Assembly (NCBI RefSeq): GCF_001618885.1
Contig: NZ_CP015114.1
Coordinates: 1,054,001 to 1,118,000 of the forward strand
From: Staphylococcus condimenti
Lineage (GTDB): Bacteria > Bacillota > Bacilli > Staphylococcales > Staphylococcaceae
Direction of reading: 5' to 3'
DNA length: 64,000 nucleotides
Position 1 is the first letter of the stretch. Every line of letters begins with the position of its first letter. Below are positions 28,255 to 40,987 of the stretch, in pieces. The notes below the pieces were generated by a model, which saw only the letters and a list, made by a program, of their open reading frames with translations, did not search any database and was not told the DNA's origin. The translations under genes and the position numbers were made by a program.

Positions 28255-28283
28255 ATCATATCAAATTAAGTACTAAGACGCAA
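28255..28283 (-). promoter_or_regulatory. Promoter of ssrA
   Basis: TTGCGT (28278-28283) and TATGAT (28255-28260) with a 17-bp spacer on the minus strand. Confidence 0.75.
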
Positions 28284-28358
28284 TTCTAATGATTAAATTA
28301 TCAATTATTACTTGAAGAATGAGAAACGACAAATTAAAAATGCCGCTTCCCCAAATCA

Positions 28359-28829
28359 TTAATAACGATCTTTCATCGCTCTTTGCATATCTCGTTTAAC
28401 CGCTTTATCTTTTAAGTCTTGACGTTTATCATACTTTTTCTTACCTCTAGCTACGCCAATCAGCATTTTACAAACACCATGTTTGAGATAAAGTTTTAAC
28501 GGAATAATCGAATATCCGATTTCTCTAGTCCGTGTACCGAGTTTTTCAATTTCTCTTTTGTGCAACAGTAGTTTTCGCGGACGTAAAGGGTCATGATTGA
28601 AACGATTTCCCTCTTCATAAGGCGCAATATGCATATTATGCACATAAATTTCACCATTTTTTACTTGTGCGAAACTATCTTTCAAATTTGCACTGCCACG
28701 TCGAATTGACTTAATCTCTGTTCCTCTTAACACAATGCCCGCTTCAATCGTATCTTCTATATTATAATCATGTCTTGCTTTACGATTCTCCGCTAAGGTA
28801 CCTGGAGATTTTTTCTTCTTTTTCGACAT
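28359..28829 (-). CDS. smpB: SsrA-binding protein SmpB
   Basis: 156-residue partner of tm[37 protein letters not shown] and [14 protein letters not shown] are family hallmarks; the C-terminal tail ([22 protein letters not shown]) is the basic helix that enters the empty mRNA channel. ATG 28829 (MSKKKKK) follows AGAGGTG; the earlier in-frame ATG at 28859 is less likely. Located between rnr and ssrA, the usual order. Confidence 0.97.
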   Translation of the reverse strand: MSKKKKKSPGTLAENRKARHDYNIEDTIEAGIVLRGTEIKSIRRGSANLKDSFAQVKNGEIYVHNMHIAPYEEGNRFNHDPLRPRKLLLHKREIEKLGTRTREIGYSIIPLKLYLKHGVCKMLIGVARGKKKYDKRQDLKDKAVKRDMQRAMKDRY

Positions 28830-28905
28830 CGTGTTCACCTCTTGTTGAATTAATTTCAAAGTGAGAATGAACTGAATTTATTACAGTTCATTACTCAATG
28901 ATATT

Positions 28906-31263
28906 TTATTTCTTTTTTCGTGCCTTTTGTTTTACCTTTTTGCTTTTATAGTAAGGTTTGTGTTGCGTATTATTTTGTTTGTCGCGATTTCGTTGATTTT
29001 TTCCTTTACGTTGTTTCTTTTTACCTTTTTTCTTATCGCCACTTAAACTTTTGCCGCGTGATTTTGCTTGAATTGTTGTACCGCGTGCAGGGCGATCTTC
29101 AGCTTTTCTACGTTTTGGTTCAGGCATTCCCACAATTTGGAAATCAATCATACGTTGTTCGACATCTACATTCACAACTTTGATTTTCACTGAGTCACCA
29201 ATACGGAACACATTACCAGAACGTTCTCCTATCATTGCCATTTGGCCTTCTGCAAATTGATAGTAATCATCTGTCATGTTAGAAACATGGAACATACCTT
29301 CTACAGTGTTCGGCAATTCAACAAACATACCGAAGTTCGCAACTGAACTGATAATACCTTCATATTCTTCACCAATATGCTGCAGCATAAATTCTGCTTT
29401 TTTCAATTCATCAGTGTCACGTTCTGCTTCAATTGCACGACGTTCACGGTTTGAAGTATGTTCTGCAATTTCAGGCAACTTATCTTCCCATTTTTTCAAT
29501 TCTTTACCGCTCATTGTTTCATCAATTAAATATTTACGAATTAATCGATGTACAACTAAATCTGGATAACGACGAATTGGTGACGTAAAGTGTGTATAAT
29601 AATCAGCTGATAAGCCAAAGTGTCCTAAATTGGCATCTTCATAACGCGCTTGTTGCATAGAACGCAACATCATTGTTGAAACAACAGTTTGTTCAGGCAA
29701 GCCTTTCACTTTTTCATGAATTTCTTGCAATGTACTTGGAGAAATATCTTCTCCTGTACCTCTGACCATAATACCGAAGTTCGTGATAAAATCGAAGAAC
29801 TGTGTTAAACGATCTGATTTAGGCTGTTCATGGACACGATATATAAATGGCACTTCCATTTTACTAAAGTGTTCAGCAACTGTTTCGTTGGCTGCTAGCA
29901 TAAATGATTCAATTAAGCGTTCTCCTTCACCACGGTCTCGCAATTGAACATCCACAGGAATACCTTCATCATTAACAAGCACTTTAGCTTCATCAATATC
30001 GAAGTCAATTTCTCCACGACGTTTACGCATCTGTTTTAATCGATTTGATAAGTCTTGCGCTAAATCGAGCATTGGTGTGACATCTTTATATTTTTCTCGA
30101 AGTTCAGGATCTTTGTCAGTAATAATTTTATTCACTTCGTCGTAAGTCATACGATGATCTGATTCAATGACACTATCAAAAATTTCGTGGTTTTTCACAT
30201 TGCCATCTTGATCAATTTCCATGCGGCAACTTAAAGTCAGGCGATCTACATTTGGATTTAATGAACAAATTCCATTACTTAAACGGTGAGGAATCATTGG
30301 AATAACACGGTCTACTAAATAAACACTTGTACCACGATCATACGCTTCCTTATCTAACGCTGATCCTTCTTTTACATAATGGCTGACGTCTGCGATGCTG
30401 ACTGTCAATTGTGTATTACCATTCGGTAATTTTTTAAGACTGATTGCATCATCTAAGTCCTTAGCATCTGCCCCATCAATTGTAATGGTTAATTCATCAC
30501 GTAAATCTCTGCGTCCTTCAATTTCAGAAGGTTCAATTGTTTCAGGAATTGCCTCAGCTTCTTTCAACACTTCATCTGGAAATTCGATTTCAATTCCATG
30601 TTGATAGATAATAGATAAAATATCTACACCAGGATCATTTTTGTGTCCTAAAATTGCAGAAACATGACCTTCTGGATTGTCATTTCCTTCTGCATATTTT
30701 GAAATTTGAACCAATACTTTGTGTCCTTCAACCGCACCTAAACTTTGACCTTTCGGAATAAAGATATCTTGCATGATACGTTTGTCATCGGGAATCACAA
30801 ATCCAAAATGACGCCCTTCAGTATAAGTACCTACGACTTGCGTTACTGAATGTTTTTCAATTGTTTTGACTTCGCCTTCAACTTTTCCTTTAAATTCACC
30901 TTTTGATGGTTGGACTTCAACTATAACTGTGTCCCCATCCATGGCACGATTTATTTTTGTCGGCGGAATAAAGATATCTTCCATTTCTTCGTCTTCAGGA
31001 CGCAAGAATGCGAATCCTTTTTTATTTTGACTTAAAGTACCTTTTACCAGATTATTTTTCATAGTTTGACTTCCTTTTCTTTGGTAGCGGTCCGTTTTCG
31101 TTCGTTCAACTAAGCCAGATTGTTCTAGTTCAACTAACACCTTTATTAAGTCTCTAAATGAGTCGGCATTGTTTAAACCTAAACGATCTTGAAAATCAGA
31201 AACTGACATGGGTTCATAATCAGGTTGTTTAATAATCTCTGCTACAGATTGTTTTAAATTCAT
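28906..31263 (-). CDS. rnr: Ribonuclease R
   Basis: 785-residue 3'-5' exoribonuclease. Domain order: N-terminal winged-helix (about 1-65), cold-shock/OB domains (about 70-230), RNB catalytic domain with DLRDELTITIDGADAKDLDDAIS (acidic metal-binding cluster) and HFTSPIRRYPDLVVHR, S1 domain (about 630-710), and a Lys/Arg-rich tail. It degrades structured RNA and, with SmpB-tmRNA, nonstop mRNA. ATG 31263 follows AAAGGAGGGGGC. It follows est in the secG-est-rnr-smpB run. Confidence 0.97.
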   Translation of the reverse strand: MNLKQSVAEIIKQPDYEPMSVSDFQDRLGLNNADSFRDLIKVLVELEQSGLVERTKTDRYQRKGSQTMKNNLVKGTLSQNKKGFAFLRPEDEEMEDIFIPPTKINRAMDGDTVIVEVQPSKGEFKGKVEGEVKTIEKHSVTQVVGTYTEGRHFGFVIPDDKRIMQDIFIPKGQSLGAVEGHKVLVQISKYAEGNDNPEGHVSAILGHKNDPGVDILSIIYQHGIEIEFPDEVLKEAEAIPETIEPSEIEGRRDLRDELTITIDGADAKDLDDAISLKKLPNGNTQLTVSIADVSHYVKEGSALDKEAYDRGTSVYLVDRVIPMIPHRLSNGICSLNPNVDRLTLSCRMEIDQDGNVKNHEIFDSVIESDHRMTYDEVNKIITDKDPELREKYKDVTPMLDLAQDLSNRLKQMRKRRGEIDFDIDEAKVLVNDEGIPVDVQLRDRGEGERLIESFMLAANETVAEHFSKMEVPFIYRVHEQPKSDRLTQFFDFITNFGIMVRGTGEDISPSTLQEIHEKVKGLPEQTVVSTMMLRSMQQARYEDANLGHFGLSADYYTHFTSPIRRYPDLVVHRLIRKYLIDETMSGKELKKWEDKLPEIAEHTSNRERRAIEAERDTDELKKAEFMLQHIGEEYEGIISSVANFGMFVELPNTVEGMFHVSNMTDDYYQFAEGQMAMIGERSGNVFRIGDSVKIKVVNVDVEQRMIDFQIVGMPEPKRRKAEDRPARGTTIQAKSRGKSLSGDKKKGKKKQRKGKNQRNRDKQNNTQHKPYYKSKKVKQKARKKK

Positions 31264-31301
31264 TATGCCCCCTCCTTTCATTATTTATTCGTTTCTTATT
31301 A

Positions 31302-32042
31302 CTATTCAGACCAATCAAGACTTTCAAGGAATTCATAAATATCCTCGAAGACTTTTTCTTTTTCTTTATCAATTGTGATAACATGACCGGAATCCGCATA
31401 CCATTTTATATTTTTGTCTTCAGAAGATGCTTCATCATAAATTACATTTGCAGATTCAGGATTAATCATTTTATCTTGTTCTGCTTGGATGACAAGTAAC
31501 GGATCCATCACTTCATCTACATGTTCTCGAACATCTTGTATTGTTTGCTGTAATTCTTTTAAAGTATGAGTAGGATGGAAAGCTTCCATCTCACGATTGA
31601 TTGTCGCCTCATCTTTACCTTGATATTTTTTGAAGTTGCGTGCATATTCAAGGACACCTTCGTACATTGAGCCTTCTGTCTTAATAAACATAGGCGCACA
31701 CATCGTTACAATACCCTCTACATCTCTATTTAAGCTTAACTTAAGCGCAAAATCTCCGCCTAAAGATAAGCCGGCTACTACAATTTCATCATATCCTTGT
31801 TCCACTAAAAAGTCGTAACCATCTAACGCATCTTTAAACCAGACATGCGGGCTGGATTGTAAAATTTCTTCCGGTGGCGCTGCATGGCCTTCATATTGAG
31901 GCGCATAAGATGTATACCCTTTTTTCTGTAAAAAGCGTCCCAGTTGTCTTACATCGGAAGAGTTTCCAGTAAAACCATGTAACAATAATACTGCTCTTTT
32001 ACCTTCTTCAAAAAAGAACGGTTTTGGCAATTTAATTTGCAT
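31302..32042 (-). CDS. est: Carboxylesterase (alpha/beta hydrolase)
   Basis: 246 residues, close to the S. aureus/Geobacillus Est30-type carboxylesterases. HGFTGNSSD (22-30) forms the oxyanion region and GLSLGG holds nucleophile Ser93; DSGHVITID near the end carries the catalytic His, and QAEQDKMI the Asp. ATG 32042 ([11 protein letters not shown]) follows AAAGGATTG; the upstream ATGs lack better sites. It acts on short-chain esters; the physiological substrate is unknown. Confidence 0.94.
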   Translation of the reverse strand: MQIKLPKPFFFEEGKRAVLLLHGFTGNSSDVRQLGRFLQKKGYTSYAPQYEGHAAPPEEILQSSPHVWFKDALDGYDFLVEQGYDEIVVAGLSLGGDFALKLSLNRDVEGIVTMCAPMFIKTEGSMYEGVLEYARNFKKYQGKDEATINREMEAFHPTHTLKELQQTIQDVREHVDEVMDPLLVIQAEQDKMINPESANVIYDEASSEDKNIKWYADSGHVITIDKEKEKVFEDIYEFLESLDWSE

Positions 32043-32102
32043 GTCTTTCAATCCTTTCATGATTCCCATTTAATCAAATTAACTCATAGTTCTATTATAA
32101 AG

Positions 32103-32131
32103 AAAAAAGCCCGACTTTTACATTGTCGGAC
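32103..32131 (-). terminator. Terminator after secG
   Basis: On the minus strand GTCCGAC/GTCGGGC (one G-U) followed by T6. Confidence 0.8.
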
Positions 32132-32132
32132 C

Positions 32133-32369
32133 TTACATATTGAAATAAGTAATTGCTAACATTAACACGAAAAATGCAATAGACAAACCAATTGTTACAC
32201 GGTTTAAGAACAAGTCAACACCGCGTTGCTTTTGTTTTCCACCGAAGAGCTGTTCAGCACCGCCGCTGATTGCTCCTGAAAGGCCGTTACTTTTGCTTTC
32301 TTGGAGTAACACAACTGTGATTAAAGCGATACAGTCTATAATCAATAAAACTGTCAATAAAGTGTGCAT
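32133..32369 (-). CDS. secG: Protein translocase subunit SecG
   Basis: 78 residues with two membrane helices ([20 protein letters not shown] and [18 protein letters not shown]) separated by the conserved [22 protein letters not shown] loop. It is a non-essential part of the SecYEG channel. The usual Gram-positive neighbourhood secG-est-rnr-smpB is kept. Confidence 0.96.
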   Translation of the reverse strand: MHTLLTVLLIIDCIALITVVLLQESKSNGLSGAISGGAEQLFGGKQKQRGVDLFLNRVTIGLSIAFFVLMLAITYFNM

Positions 32370-32459
32370 GCGTTAGTCCTCCATTCATAATATACTAAAC
32401 AAGCATAACATATTTTAGTGTAGTTTATCAACATTGGGTCTAACTCACGCCTATGCGTT

Positions 32460-32930
32460 CTATCGGTTAAATGTACTTTTGCGTTTAATCGAAATTACCA
32501 ACATATAAACTGCTAAAGCAAGCGAACCGATAATTGTAATCCATAAAGGCAAAGTCATGAAACCTGATTTCACATGATTAATACTTTGGATAATTACGCC
32601 TGCATTGACTGCAGTATAAAAAGCTTGTGAAATATATACTGCAAATAAGAACCACCATAAATAAGTGTGTTGATTCCATATTGCGATTAATCCGCACATA
32701 TAAGCAATTAAATACATAATTCCCGTTAAACGATAACTGTTAATAAAATTCCCCACTGCATTTTTTGTTGCATCAATATGATGAGATGTCAGAATATCAG
32801 CTACTACGCTGTTATCTAAAGAAACAAAAAGATATATGGCATATATAATTGCTAATGTCACTGAAGAATAAGCAATAAATCTCCCGGATTTTTTTGCTCT
32901 TAATTTCTTTTCTTGCTCTGTAGTCGGCAT
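32460..32930 (-). CDS. Hypothetical four-helix membrane protein
   Basis: 156 residues with four predicted membrane spans (about 17-37, 70-87, 90-110, 128-148) and a charged N-terminus (EQEKKLRAKKSGR). It lies between eno and secG on the same strand. No family motif recognised; similar unnamed membrane proteins occur in other staphylococci. Confidence 0.75.
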   Translation of the reverse strand: MPTTEQEKKLRAKKSGRFIAYSSVTLAIIYAIYLFVSLDNSVVADILTSHHIDATKNAVGNFINSYRLTGIMYLIAYMCGLIAIWNQHTYLWWFLFAVYISQAFYTAVNAGVIIQSINHVKSGFMTLPLWITIIGSLALAVYMLVISIKRKSTFNR

Positions 32931-33023
32931 TTTAATCCAATCTCCTTAATCCAAGTTGTAAATTTAATTCTATTGATTCAATTATATCAGTTTCTTATTA
33001 ATTTTCGACATAAAACACGGTAT

Positions 33024-33066
33024 AAAAAAAGAAACTGCTAAAGTTCTTTTGAACTTTAACAGCTTC
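33024..33066 (-). terminator. Terminator of the glycolytic operon
   Basis: On the minus strand CTGTTAAAGTTC-AAAA-GAACTTTAGCAG (one G-U) followed by T7; located about 60 bp after the eno stop. Confidence 0.85.
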
Positions 33067-33124
33067 ATTAAAAGGTTAATAATTTATAAAGTTTTGCGTG
33101 AACTCAATATTAATAAACCTTTAC

Positions 33125-34498
<1,374 letters not shown>

Positions 34499-34524
34499 TT
34501 ATCTAGTAATGACACACTAAATTC

Positions 34525-36042
34525 TTAATGTTTAATTAAAGATTCACCAGTCATCTCTTCTGGTTGAGTTACATTTAATAAATCAAGCAGTGTAGGTGCT
34601 AAATCACCTAACTTACCTGTTTCACGTAATGTTACGCCTTCTTTAGTAACGATAACTGGAACTGGGTTAGTTGTATGTGTTGTCATCGGTTCATCATCGT
34701 CAGTTAAAACTTGATCTGAGTTACCATGGTCTGCAGTAATAATTGCATTTCCACCCATATCAATAATTTTATCTACGACTTCACCTAAACATTCGTCTAC
34801 AGCTTCAATTGCTTTTACAGTAGGTTCAAGCATACCACTATGTCCGACCATATCTGGGTTAGCAAAGTTTAAGATGATTAAATCTAAATCACCTTTATTA
34901 AGTTCTTCTAATAATGCGTCTTTAACTTCATACGCACTCATTTCAGGTTTCAAGTCATAAGTTGCAACTTTAGGTGAATCAATTAAACGACGACGTTCAC
35001 CTTCAAATTCTTCATTACGTCCGCCACTCATGAAATAAGTAACATGAGGATATTTTTCAGTTTCAGCAATACGTAATTGTTTTAAGTTATTTGCTTCAGC
35101 AACTTCACCGATTGTTTGTTTCAAATCTACTTTTTCGAAAACAATACTTGCATCTACTTGATCACTATATTTTGTAAAAGTAGCGAAGAATAAATCATTT
35201 GGTTGCTTAACTTCAAATCCTTTAAAATCTTTATTTGTGAAGATTTCAGAAAGTTGACCCGCTCTATCAGGACGGAAATTGAAGAATACTACTGAATCTC
35301 CATCTTGAACACCTTCATTTTGTTCTTTGATTGAGAAAGGTACAACGAATTCATCAGTAACACCATTTTCATAATTCGCTTCGATACCTTCTTCTGCTGA
35401 CGCATATTCAGGCGCATCGATATCACGGATTGCATTATAAGCTTTTTCTTCACGTTCCCAACGTTTATCGCGGTCCATCGCATAATAACGTCCAGAAATT
35501 GAAGCAAATTGTCCGATACCGATTTCTTTGAATTTTTCTTCAGTTTCTTTTACATATTTCAAGGCTGATTTTTGATCAACGTCACGTCCATCTAAGAAGC
35601 CGTGAACGTATACTTTATCTAATCCTTGTTTTTTAGCAAGTTCTAGAATCGCAAATAAATGTTTGTAGTGACTGTGAACACCACCGTCAGATAATAAACC
35701 GAAAACATGTAGCGCAGAATCATGTGATTTTACATGTTCAATTGCTTCATTCAAGACCTCATTTTCAAAGAAATCTCCATCTTCAATCGCTTTATTAATT
35801 CTTGTTAAACTTTGATATACAATACGTCCGGCACCAATGTTCATATGACCGACTTCAGAATTACCCATTTGTCCTTCAGGTAATCCAACTGCTAAACCGC
35901 TTGCTTCGATTTGTGTAGTTGGATATTTTTCATAATAACGGTCGAAATTCGGTTTGAACGCTTGTTTGACTGCATTACCGTGTTCACTTTCTCTGTTCGC
36001 AAAACCATCAAGGATGATTAATGCTGTTGGTTGTTTTGCCAT
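34525..36042 (-). CDS. gpmI: 2,3-bisphosphoglycerate-independent phosphoglycerate mutase
   Basis: 505 residues, the manganese-dependent cofactor-independent type. The phosphoserine nucleophile is Ser62 in [17 protein letters not shown]; metal ligands lie in LIILDGF (Asp12) and [13 protein letters not shown] 36042 (MAKQPTALI) follows GAAGGTG inside the tpiA end; the genes are 1 bp apart, so they are coupled. Confidence 0.97.
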   Translation of the reverse strand: MAKQPTALIILDGFANRESEHGNAVKQAFKPNFDRYYEKYPTTQIEASGLAVGLPEGQMGNSEVGHMNIGAGRIVYQSLTRINKAIEDGDFFENEVLNEAIEHVKSHDSALHVFGLLSDGGVHSHYKHLFAILELAKKQGLDKVYVHGFLDGRDVDQKSALKYVKETEEKFKEIGIGQFASISGRYYAMDRDKRWEREEKAYNAIRDIDAPEYASAEEGIEANYENGVTDEFVVPFSIKEQNEGVQDGDSVVFFNFRPDRAGQLSEIFTNKDFKGFEVKQPNDLFFATFTKYSDQVDASIVFEKVDLKQTIGEVAEANNLKQLRIAETEKYPHVTYFMSGGRNEEFEGERRRLIDSPKVATYDLKPEMSAYEVKDALLEELNKGDLDLIILNFANPDMVGHSGMLEPTVKAIEAVDECLGEVVDKIIDMGGNAIITADHGNSDQVLTDDDEPMTTHTTNPVPVIVTKEGVTLRETGKLGDLAPTLLDLLNVTQPEEMTGESLIKH

Positions 36043-36043
36043 A

Positions 36044-36826
<783 letters not shown>

Positions 36827-36848
36827 TTATTATCAAAAATACTATTAA

Positions 36849-38039
36849 TTATTTATCGCTAATTGATTGGATACCTGGTAATTCTTTACCTTCAAGGTAT
36901 TCAAGTGAAGCACCGCCGCCTGTTGAAATATGAGAGAAATCATCCTCAAATCCAAGCATCATAGCTGCTGCTGCAGAGTCTCCGCCACCAATAATAGTAG
37001 TTGCATCTTTCATTTCAGCAATTGCTTCACAAACACCTACTGTACCTTGAGCAAAGTTTTCAAATTCGAACACACCCATTGGTCCATTCCATACTACTGT
37101 ATGTGCACCTTTAAGTTCTTTTTCGAATAATTTAACAGTTTCAGGTCCAATATCAAGCGCTTCTTGATCTGCTGGAATTTGATCGATAGTAACAACAGTA
37201 TATTGTGCATCATTAGAAAATTCTCTAGCTACTTTAGCATCTACAGGCAATACAATTTTATCGCCAGCACGTTCTAATAAATCTTTAGCGAAATCTACTT
37301 TATCTGCTTCTAATAAAGATTTACCAATTTCATAACCTTGTGCTTTTAAGAATGTATAAGCCATACCGCCGCCGATAAGAACTTTATCAGCTACATTCAA
37401 TAAGTTTTCGATGACTCCGATTTTATCTGATACTTTAGCGCCACCTAAGATTGCAACAACTGGTTTATCAGGATTGTTTACAACACCACCGATAAATTTG
37501 ATTTCTTTTTCCATCAAGTCTCCAGCTGCACTTTCTAAATTAGATGCAACACCTACATTAGAAGCATGAGAACGATGAGCAGTACCAAATGCATCGTTTA
37601 CAAATACATCACCTAATGAAGCCCAATATTTCCCTAATTCAGGATCATTTTTAGATTCTTTTTTACCATCTAAATCTTCAAAGCGTGTATTTTCTACTAA
37701 AAGTACTTCTCCATCTTTTAATTCTGCGATTGCTTTTTCTAAAACTTCACCACGAGTATGTGGGATAAAGTTAACATCTTTACCTAGCTTTTCGCTTAAA
37801 CGTTCAGCAACTGGGCGAAGTGTTAATTTTTCTTTATCACTTTCTTCTTTGACTTTTCCTAAATGTGAGAAAAGAACAAGTCTTCCTCCTTGTTCAAGGA
37901 TATATTCAATCGTTGGTAAAGCTTGAACAATACGGTTGTCATTAGTAATTTTTCCATCTTTTAAAGGTACGTTGAAATCAGCGCGTTCTAATACAACTTT
38001 ACCTTTTAAGTCTAAATCAGATACATGTTTTTTAGCCAT
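36849..38039 (-). CDS. pgk: Phosphoglycerate kinase
   Basis: 396 residues; makes ATP from 1,3-bisphosphoglycerate. [41 protein letters not shown] and [13 protein letters not shown] are signature regions, and [12 protein letters not shown] lies near the C-terminus. It is separated from gap by 265 bp that include a terminator hairpin, which probably lowers expression relative to gap. Confidence 0.98.
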   Translation of the reverse strand: MAKKHVSDLDLKGKVVLERADFNVPLKDGKITNDNRIVQALPTIEYILEQGGRLVLFSHLGKVKEESDKEKLTLRPVAERLSEKLGKDVNFIPHTRGEVLEKAIAELKDGEVLLVENTRFEDLDGKKESKNDPELGKYWASLGDVFVNDAFGTAHRSHASNVGVASNLESAAGDLMEKEIKFIGGVVNNPDKPVVAILGGAKVSDKIGVIENLLNVADKVLIGGGMAYTFLKAQGYEIGKSLLEADKVDFAKDLLERAGDKIVLPVDAKVAREFSNDAQYTVVTIDQIPADQEALDIGPETVKLFEKELKGAHTVVWNGPMGVFEFENFAQGTVGVCEAIAEMKDATTIIGGGDSAAAAMMLGFEDDFSHISTGGGASLEYLEGKELPGIQSISDK

Positions 38040-38204
38040 CTAAACTTCCTCCTTTGAATGAAAGCATGATTCTTTAATGTCTATAGATTGAGATTAGCAT
38101 ATAGTCGTTATTATTGCAGAAAAAACATCTAAAGTACTTAAAAGTTTTTTCGTTTAGAAATAAACTACTTGCTAATTTTCACTGCAGCTTATGAAAATTT
38201 AAAA

Positions 38205-38236
38205 TAAGCGGAGAAGCGTATGTGCCTCTCCGCTTA
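38205..38236 (-). terminator. Attenuating hairpin between gap and pgk
   Basis: Perfect 10-bp stem TAAGCGGAGA (38205-38214) with TCTCCGCTTA (38227-38236); the following minus-strand sequence is ATTTTAAATTTTC. Its position supports partial termination after gap. Confidence 0.6.
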
Positions 38237-38304
38237 CTCAAAAGCTGATCATAACAATTCAACAGCACATTTACAGCTTGTCAAATTCAGATCTTATTAT
38301 CAAA

Positions 38305-39312
38305 TTATTTTACGTCTTTAATAAGATATTCTAAAGTACGTACTAATTGCGCAGTGTAAGACATTTCGTTGTCGTACCAAGCTGCTACTTTAACTAATTG
38401 ACGGCCTGAAACAGTCATAACACGAGTTTGAGTTGCATCGAATAATGAACCGAATGTCATACCTACTACGTCTGAAGATACGATTTCATCTTCGTTGTAA
38501 CCGAATGATTCGTTAGAAGCTTGTTTCATTGCTTCGTTTACTTCGTCAACTGTAACATCTTTATCTAATACAACTGTTAATTCAGTTAATGAACCAGTTG
38601 CTACAGGAACACGTTGAGCGCCGCCGTCTAATTTTCCGTCGATTTCAGGAATTACTTTACCAATTGCTTTAGCTGCACCTGTTGAGTTTGGAACGATGTT
38701 TTCAGCTGCTGCACGAGCACGACGTTTGTCGCCTTTTCTGTGTGGACCGTCTTGAGTATTTTGGTCACCAGTATAAGCATGGATAGTAGTCATGAAACCT
38801 TCAACTAAACCAAAGCTATCATTTAAAACTTGTGCTACAGGAGCAAGAGAGTTTGTAGTACAAGAAGCACCTGAAACGATTACGTCAGAGCTGTCTAAAG
38901 TATCTTGGTTTACGTTATAAACGATTGTTTTAACATCACCAGTAGCTGGTGCTGAAATTAATACTTTTTTAGCGCCTGCATCGATATGAGCTTTTGCTTT
39001 TTCATCACTTGTATAGAAACCAGTACATTCTAATACAACATCAATGTCTAAATCTTTCCAAGGTAATTTGCTTGCATCTGGTTCTTCGAATGATTTAACT
39101 TCTTTACCATTCACGCGGAATCCGCCATCTACAACTTCAACTTCTTCAGTGAAACGTCCTTGCATTGTATCGTATTTTAATAAGTGTGCTAACATTTCAT
39201 CGTCTGTTAAGTCGTTTACTGCTACTACATCGATACCTTCAACATCTTGAATTCTTCTAAATGCTAAACGACCGATTCTACCAAAACCATTAATTGCTAC
39301 TTTAACTGCCAT
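38305..39312 (-). CDS. gap: Glyceraldehyde-3-phosphate dehydrogenase (glycolytic)
   Basis: 335 residues. The Rossmann motif INGFGRIGR and Asp34 point to NAD specificity; the catalytic site is Cys151 in [15 protein letters not shown] 39312 (MAVKVAING) follows AAAGGAGGCC; the frame up to 39357 is not coding. It directly follows cggR, whose product controls the operon. Confidence 0.97.
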   Translation of the reverse strand: MAVKVAINGFGRIGRLAFRRIQDVEGIDVVAVNDLTDDEMLAHLLKYDTMQGRFTEEVEVVDGGFRVNGKEVKSFEEPDASKLPWKDLDIDVVLECTGFYTSDEKAKAHIDAGAKKVLISAPATGDVKTIVYNVNQDTLDSSDVIVSGASCTTNSLAPVAQVLNDSFGLVEGFMTTIHAYTGDQNTQDGPHRKGDKRRARAAAENIVPNSTGAAKAIGKVIPEIDGKLDGGAQRVPVATGSLTELTVVLDKDVTVDEVNEAMKQASNESFGYNEDEIVSSDVVGMTFGSLFDATQTRVMTVSGRQLVKVAAWYDNEMSYTAQLVRTLEYLIKDVK

Positions 39313-39377
39313 TATTATGGCCTCCTTTAAAAAGATATTGTTAAAAAGTGAAGTCACTTTTTTATAACCAAAATTGT

Positions 39378-40394
39378 TTAAGATTGTACGATAGTCTTAG
39401 CTGCGCCTTCATCTGTAATCAGAATGGTGTTTTTAGGAGCTATCGATAAATAAGCTTTTATCGCTTCCCCTTTCGAAGCACCTCCGGCTACAGCATATAT
39501 ATATTGCTTCGATTCTAAATCTTCCATTTGAAGTCCTATCGTTTTAACTTTATGGACTATATTGCCATTAGTATCGAAGTAATAACCAAATGCTTCTCCG
39601 ACAGCATTGTGATGTTGAAGCATTTCAATCACATCTTTAGGTGAATGGCGTCTGTTCGCCATTTTCAGCGCATCACCAATGCCGTGGACAGTAATATTTG
39701 ATTGTTTTATTTTGTCTAATGTATTGATTACAGAAGGTTCTTGCATCAACAATTCATATGTAGATTCACTGACATTATCAGGAACATATAATGTTGTGTA
39801 GTCGCCTCCTGTTTGTACTGCCATACTTGCTGCAATGGTATTTGCTTGGTAAATCATGTTTTCTCCCAAGCCGCCTCTCGCAGGTACAAAAAATGTTTTG
39901 AAAGGCAGTACATGCATTGAGTCACTAACTGATGCCATTGTTGATCCACCAGTTATAGATACTATTGCATCTTTATAAAAAGTTTTTTCTAAAAGTTGTC
40001 CTGCTTGATTACCCATTTCTGTTTTAACTGCACTATCTTTATCAGTGTTACCTGGCACAACATATACATTGTTGATTTGATAACGCTCTTTAATCAATTG
40101 TGCTAAGTGATAACCATCAGAATACATATTGAAATATGCTTCTAGTTCATCAATTAAATGTTCACCTTCATCAGTTATTTCCATACCTGTAGGTTTGACT
40201 TTAATCAATTCTTGTTTCTTTAATGTATTCGTTTCTGATCTTAATACACGCTCAGTCAAGTTCATGTATTCACTCAAACTTCTTCTTCCAACAGGTTGGT
40301 GCATTTTGATAGTAGTGAGTATTGTAAATCTACGGTACATTCTATCGACAAGCTCAGGAATCAATTTTTGTTGGACTTTAAGCAAGTCTTCCAC
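39378..40394 (-). CDS. cggR: Central glycolytic genes regulator CggR (GapR)
   Basis: 338-residue SorC/DeoR-family repressor. An N-terminal helix-turn-helix (about 30-70; [21 protein letters not shown]) is followed by a sugar-phosphate-binding domain ([39 protein letters not shown]). In B. subtilis fructose-1,6-bisphosphate releases it from the gap operon operator. GTG 40394 follows AGGAGGAAATA and gives the S. aureus GapR length; the frame upstream to 40469 crosses the operator. It probably represses its own operon. Confidence 0.95.
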   Translation of the reverse strand: MEDLLKVQQKLIPELVDRMYRRFTILTTIKMHQPVGRRSLSEYMNLTERVLRSETNTLKKQELIKVKPTGMEITDEGEHLIDELEAYFNMYSDGYHLAQLIKERYQINNVYVVPGNTDKDSAVKTEMGNQAGQLLEKTFYKDAIVSITGGSTMASVSDSMHVLPFKTFFVPARGGLGENMIYQANTIAASMAVQTGGDYTTLYVPDNVSESTYELLMQEPSVINTLDKIKQSNITVHGIGDALKMANRRHSPKDVIEMLQHHNAVGEAFGYYFDTNGNIVHKVKTIGLQMEDLESKQYIYAVAGGASKGEAIKAYLSIAPKNTILITDEGAAKTIVQS

Positions 40395-40443
40395 TACTAT
40401 TTCCTCCTCTATATCTTTAAGGGTCAGTATGCAACCACACTTT

Positions 40444-40470
40444 GACGTTTTAAGTCCCAGGTGGGACAAA
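40444..40470 (-). promoter_or_regulatory. Candidate CggR operator
   Basis: On the minus strand TGTC-N5-TGGGAC-N6-CGTC resembles the downstream half of the B. subtilis operator (CGGGAC-N6-TGTC repeats); GTCCCA and TGGGAC also form an inverted repeat (40454-40467). It lies about 20-40 bp after the predicted start point, suited to a roadblock. Confidence 0.65.
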
Positions 40471-40493
40471 AAATAACATCTCTTACATTTGCA

Positions 40494-40522
40494 ATAATAC
40501 TATCATCTGTTTTAAAAAGCAA
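40494..40522 (-). promoter_or_regulatory. Promoter of the cggR-gap operon
   Basis: TTGCTT (40517-40522) and TATTAT (40494-40499) with a 17-bp spacer on the minus strand, just upstream of the CggR operator. Confidence 0.7.
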
Positions 40523-40705
40523 GTCTTAATGCTTAAGTTACAAAACTTACTCTATCATTGTACACAATACTTACCAACAATTATATTATACCCTTTATTC
40601 GCATGAAAAATCATCTTTTAACTTTGTTTTTTAGCTATATTTTTTCTTTTGATTATCTCTGCTCTAAAATATCTACTATAATAGTCTTTCAAAGGAGGGT
40701 ATATT

Positions 40706-40936
40706 ATGTCTGAAAAAGATGAACAACCTGAAGTTATTGATCCAGACGACCCTAGATATAAAGATGACACATACTTTCACTCTACCCGTTCTAACCAAAA
40801 AAAATCTGATTTTGAAAATCAAAGACGTATTAAGTACTATTCTTTTGGCGGCTGTTTTCCAATCGGGTGCGGTTGCTTGCCTATTCTTATAATCTTATCG
40901 TTTTTTATTACGTGGCTTTTAAATTTAATTCATTAA
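40706..40936 (+). CDS. Small acidic protein with Cys-rich membrane segment
   Basis: 76 residues. The N-terminal half is acidic and soluble (SEKDEQPEVIDPDDPRYKDD). The C-terminal half has GGCFPIGCGCLP followed by a single membrane helix (ILIILSFFITWLLNLI). Start ATG 40706 has a strong AAAGGAGGG. It is monocistronic with its own terminator. I do not recognise the family; cysteines at the membrane entry could be acylated or bind metal. Confidence 0.75.
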   Translation: MSEKDEQPEVIDPDDPRYKDDTYFHSTRSNQKKSDFENQRRIKYYSFGGCFPIGCGCLPILIILSFFITWLLNLIH

Positions 40937-40942
40937 AAAACA

Positions 40943-40981
40943 GAGCATTCTCCTATCTGATGAAAGAGAATGCTCGTTTTT
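40943..40981. terminator. Bidirectional terminator
   Basis: Stem GAGCATTCTC (40943-40952) with GAGAATGCTC (40966-40975), then GTTTTT on the plus strand and an A/T-rich run on the other. Confidence 0.85.
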
Positions 40982-40987
40982 GTTATA

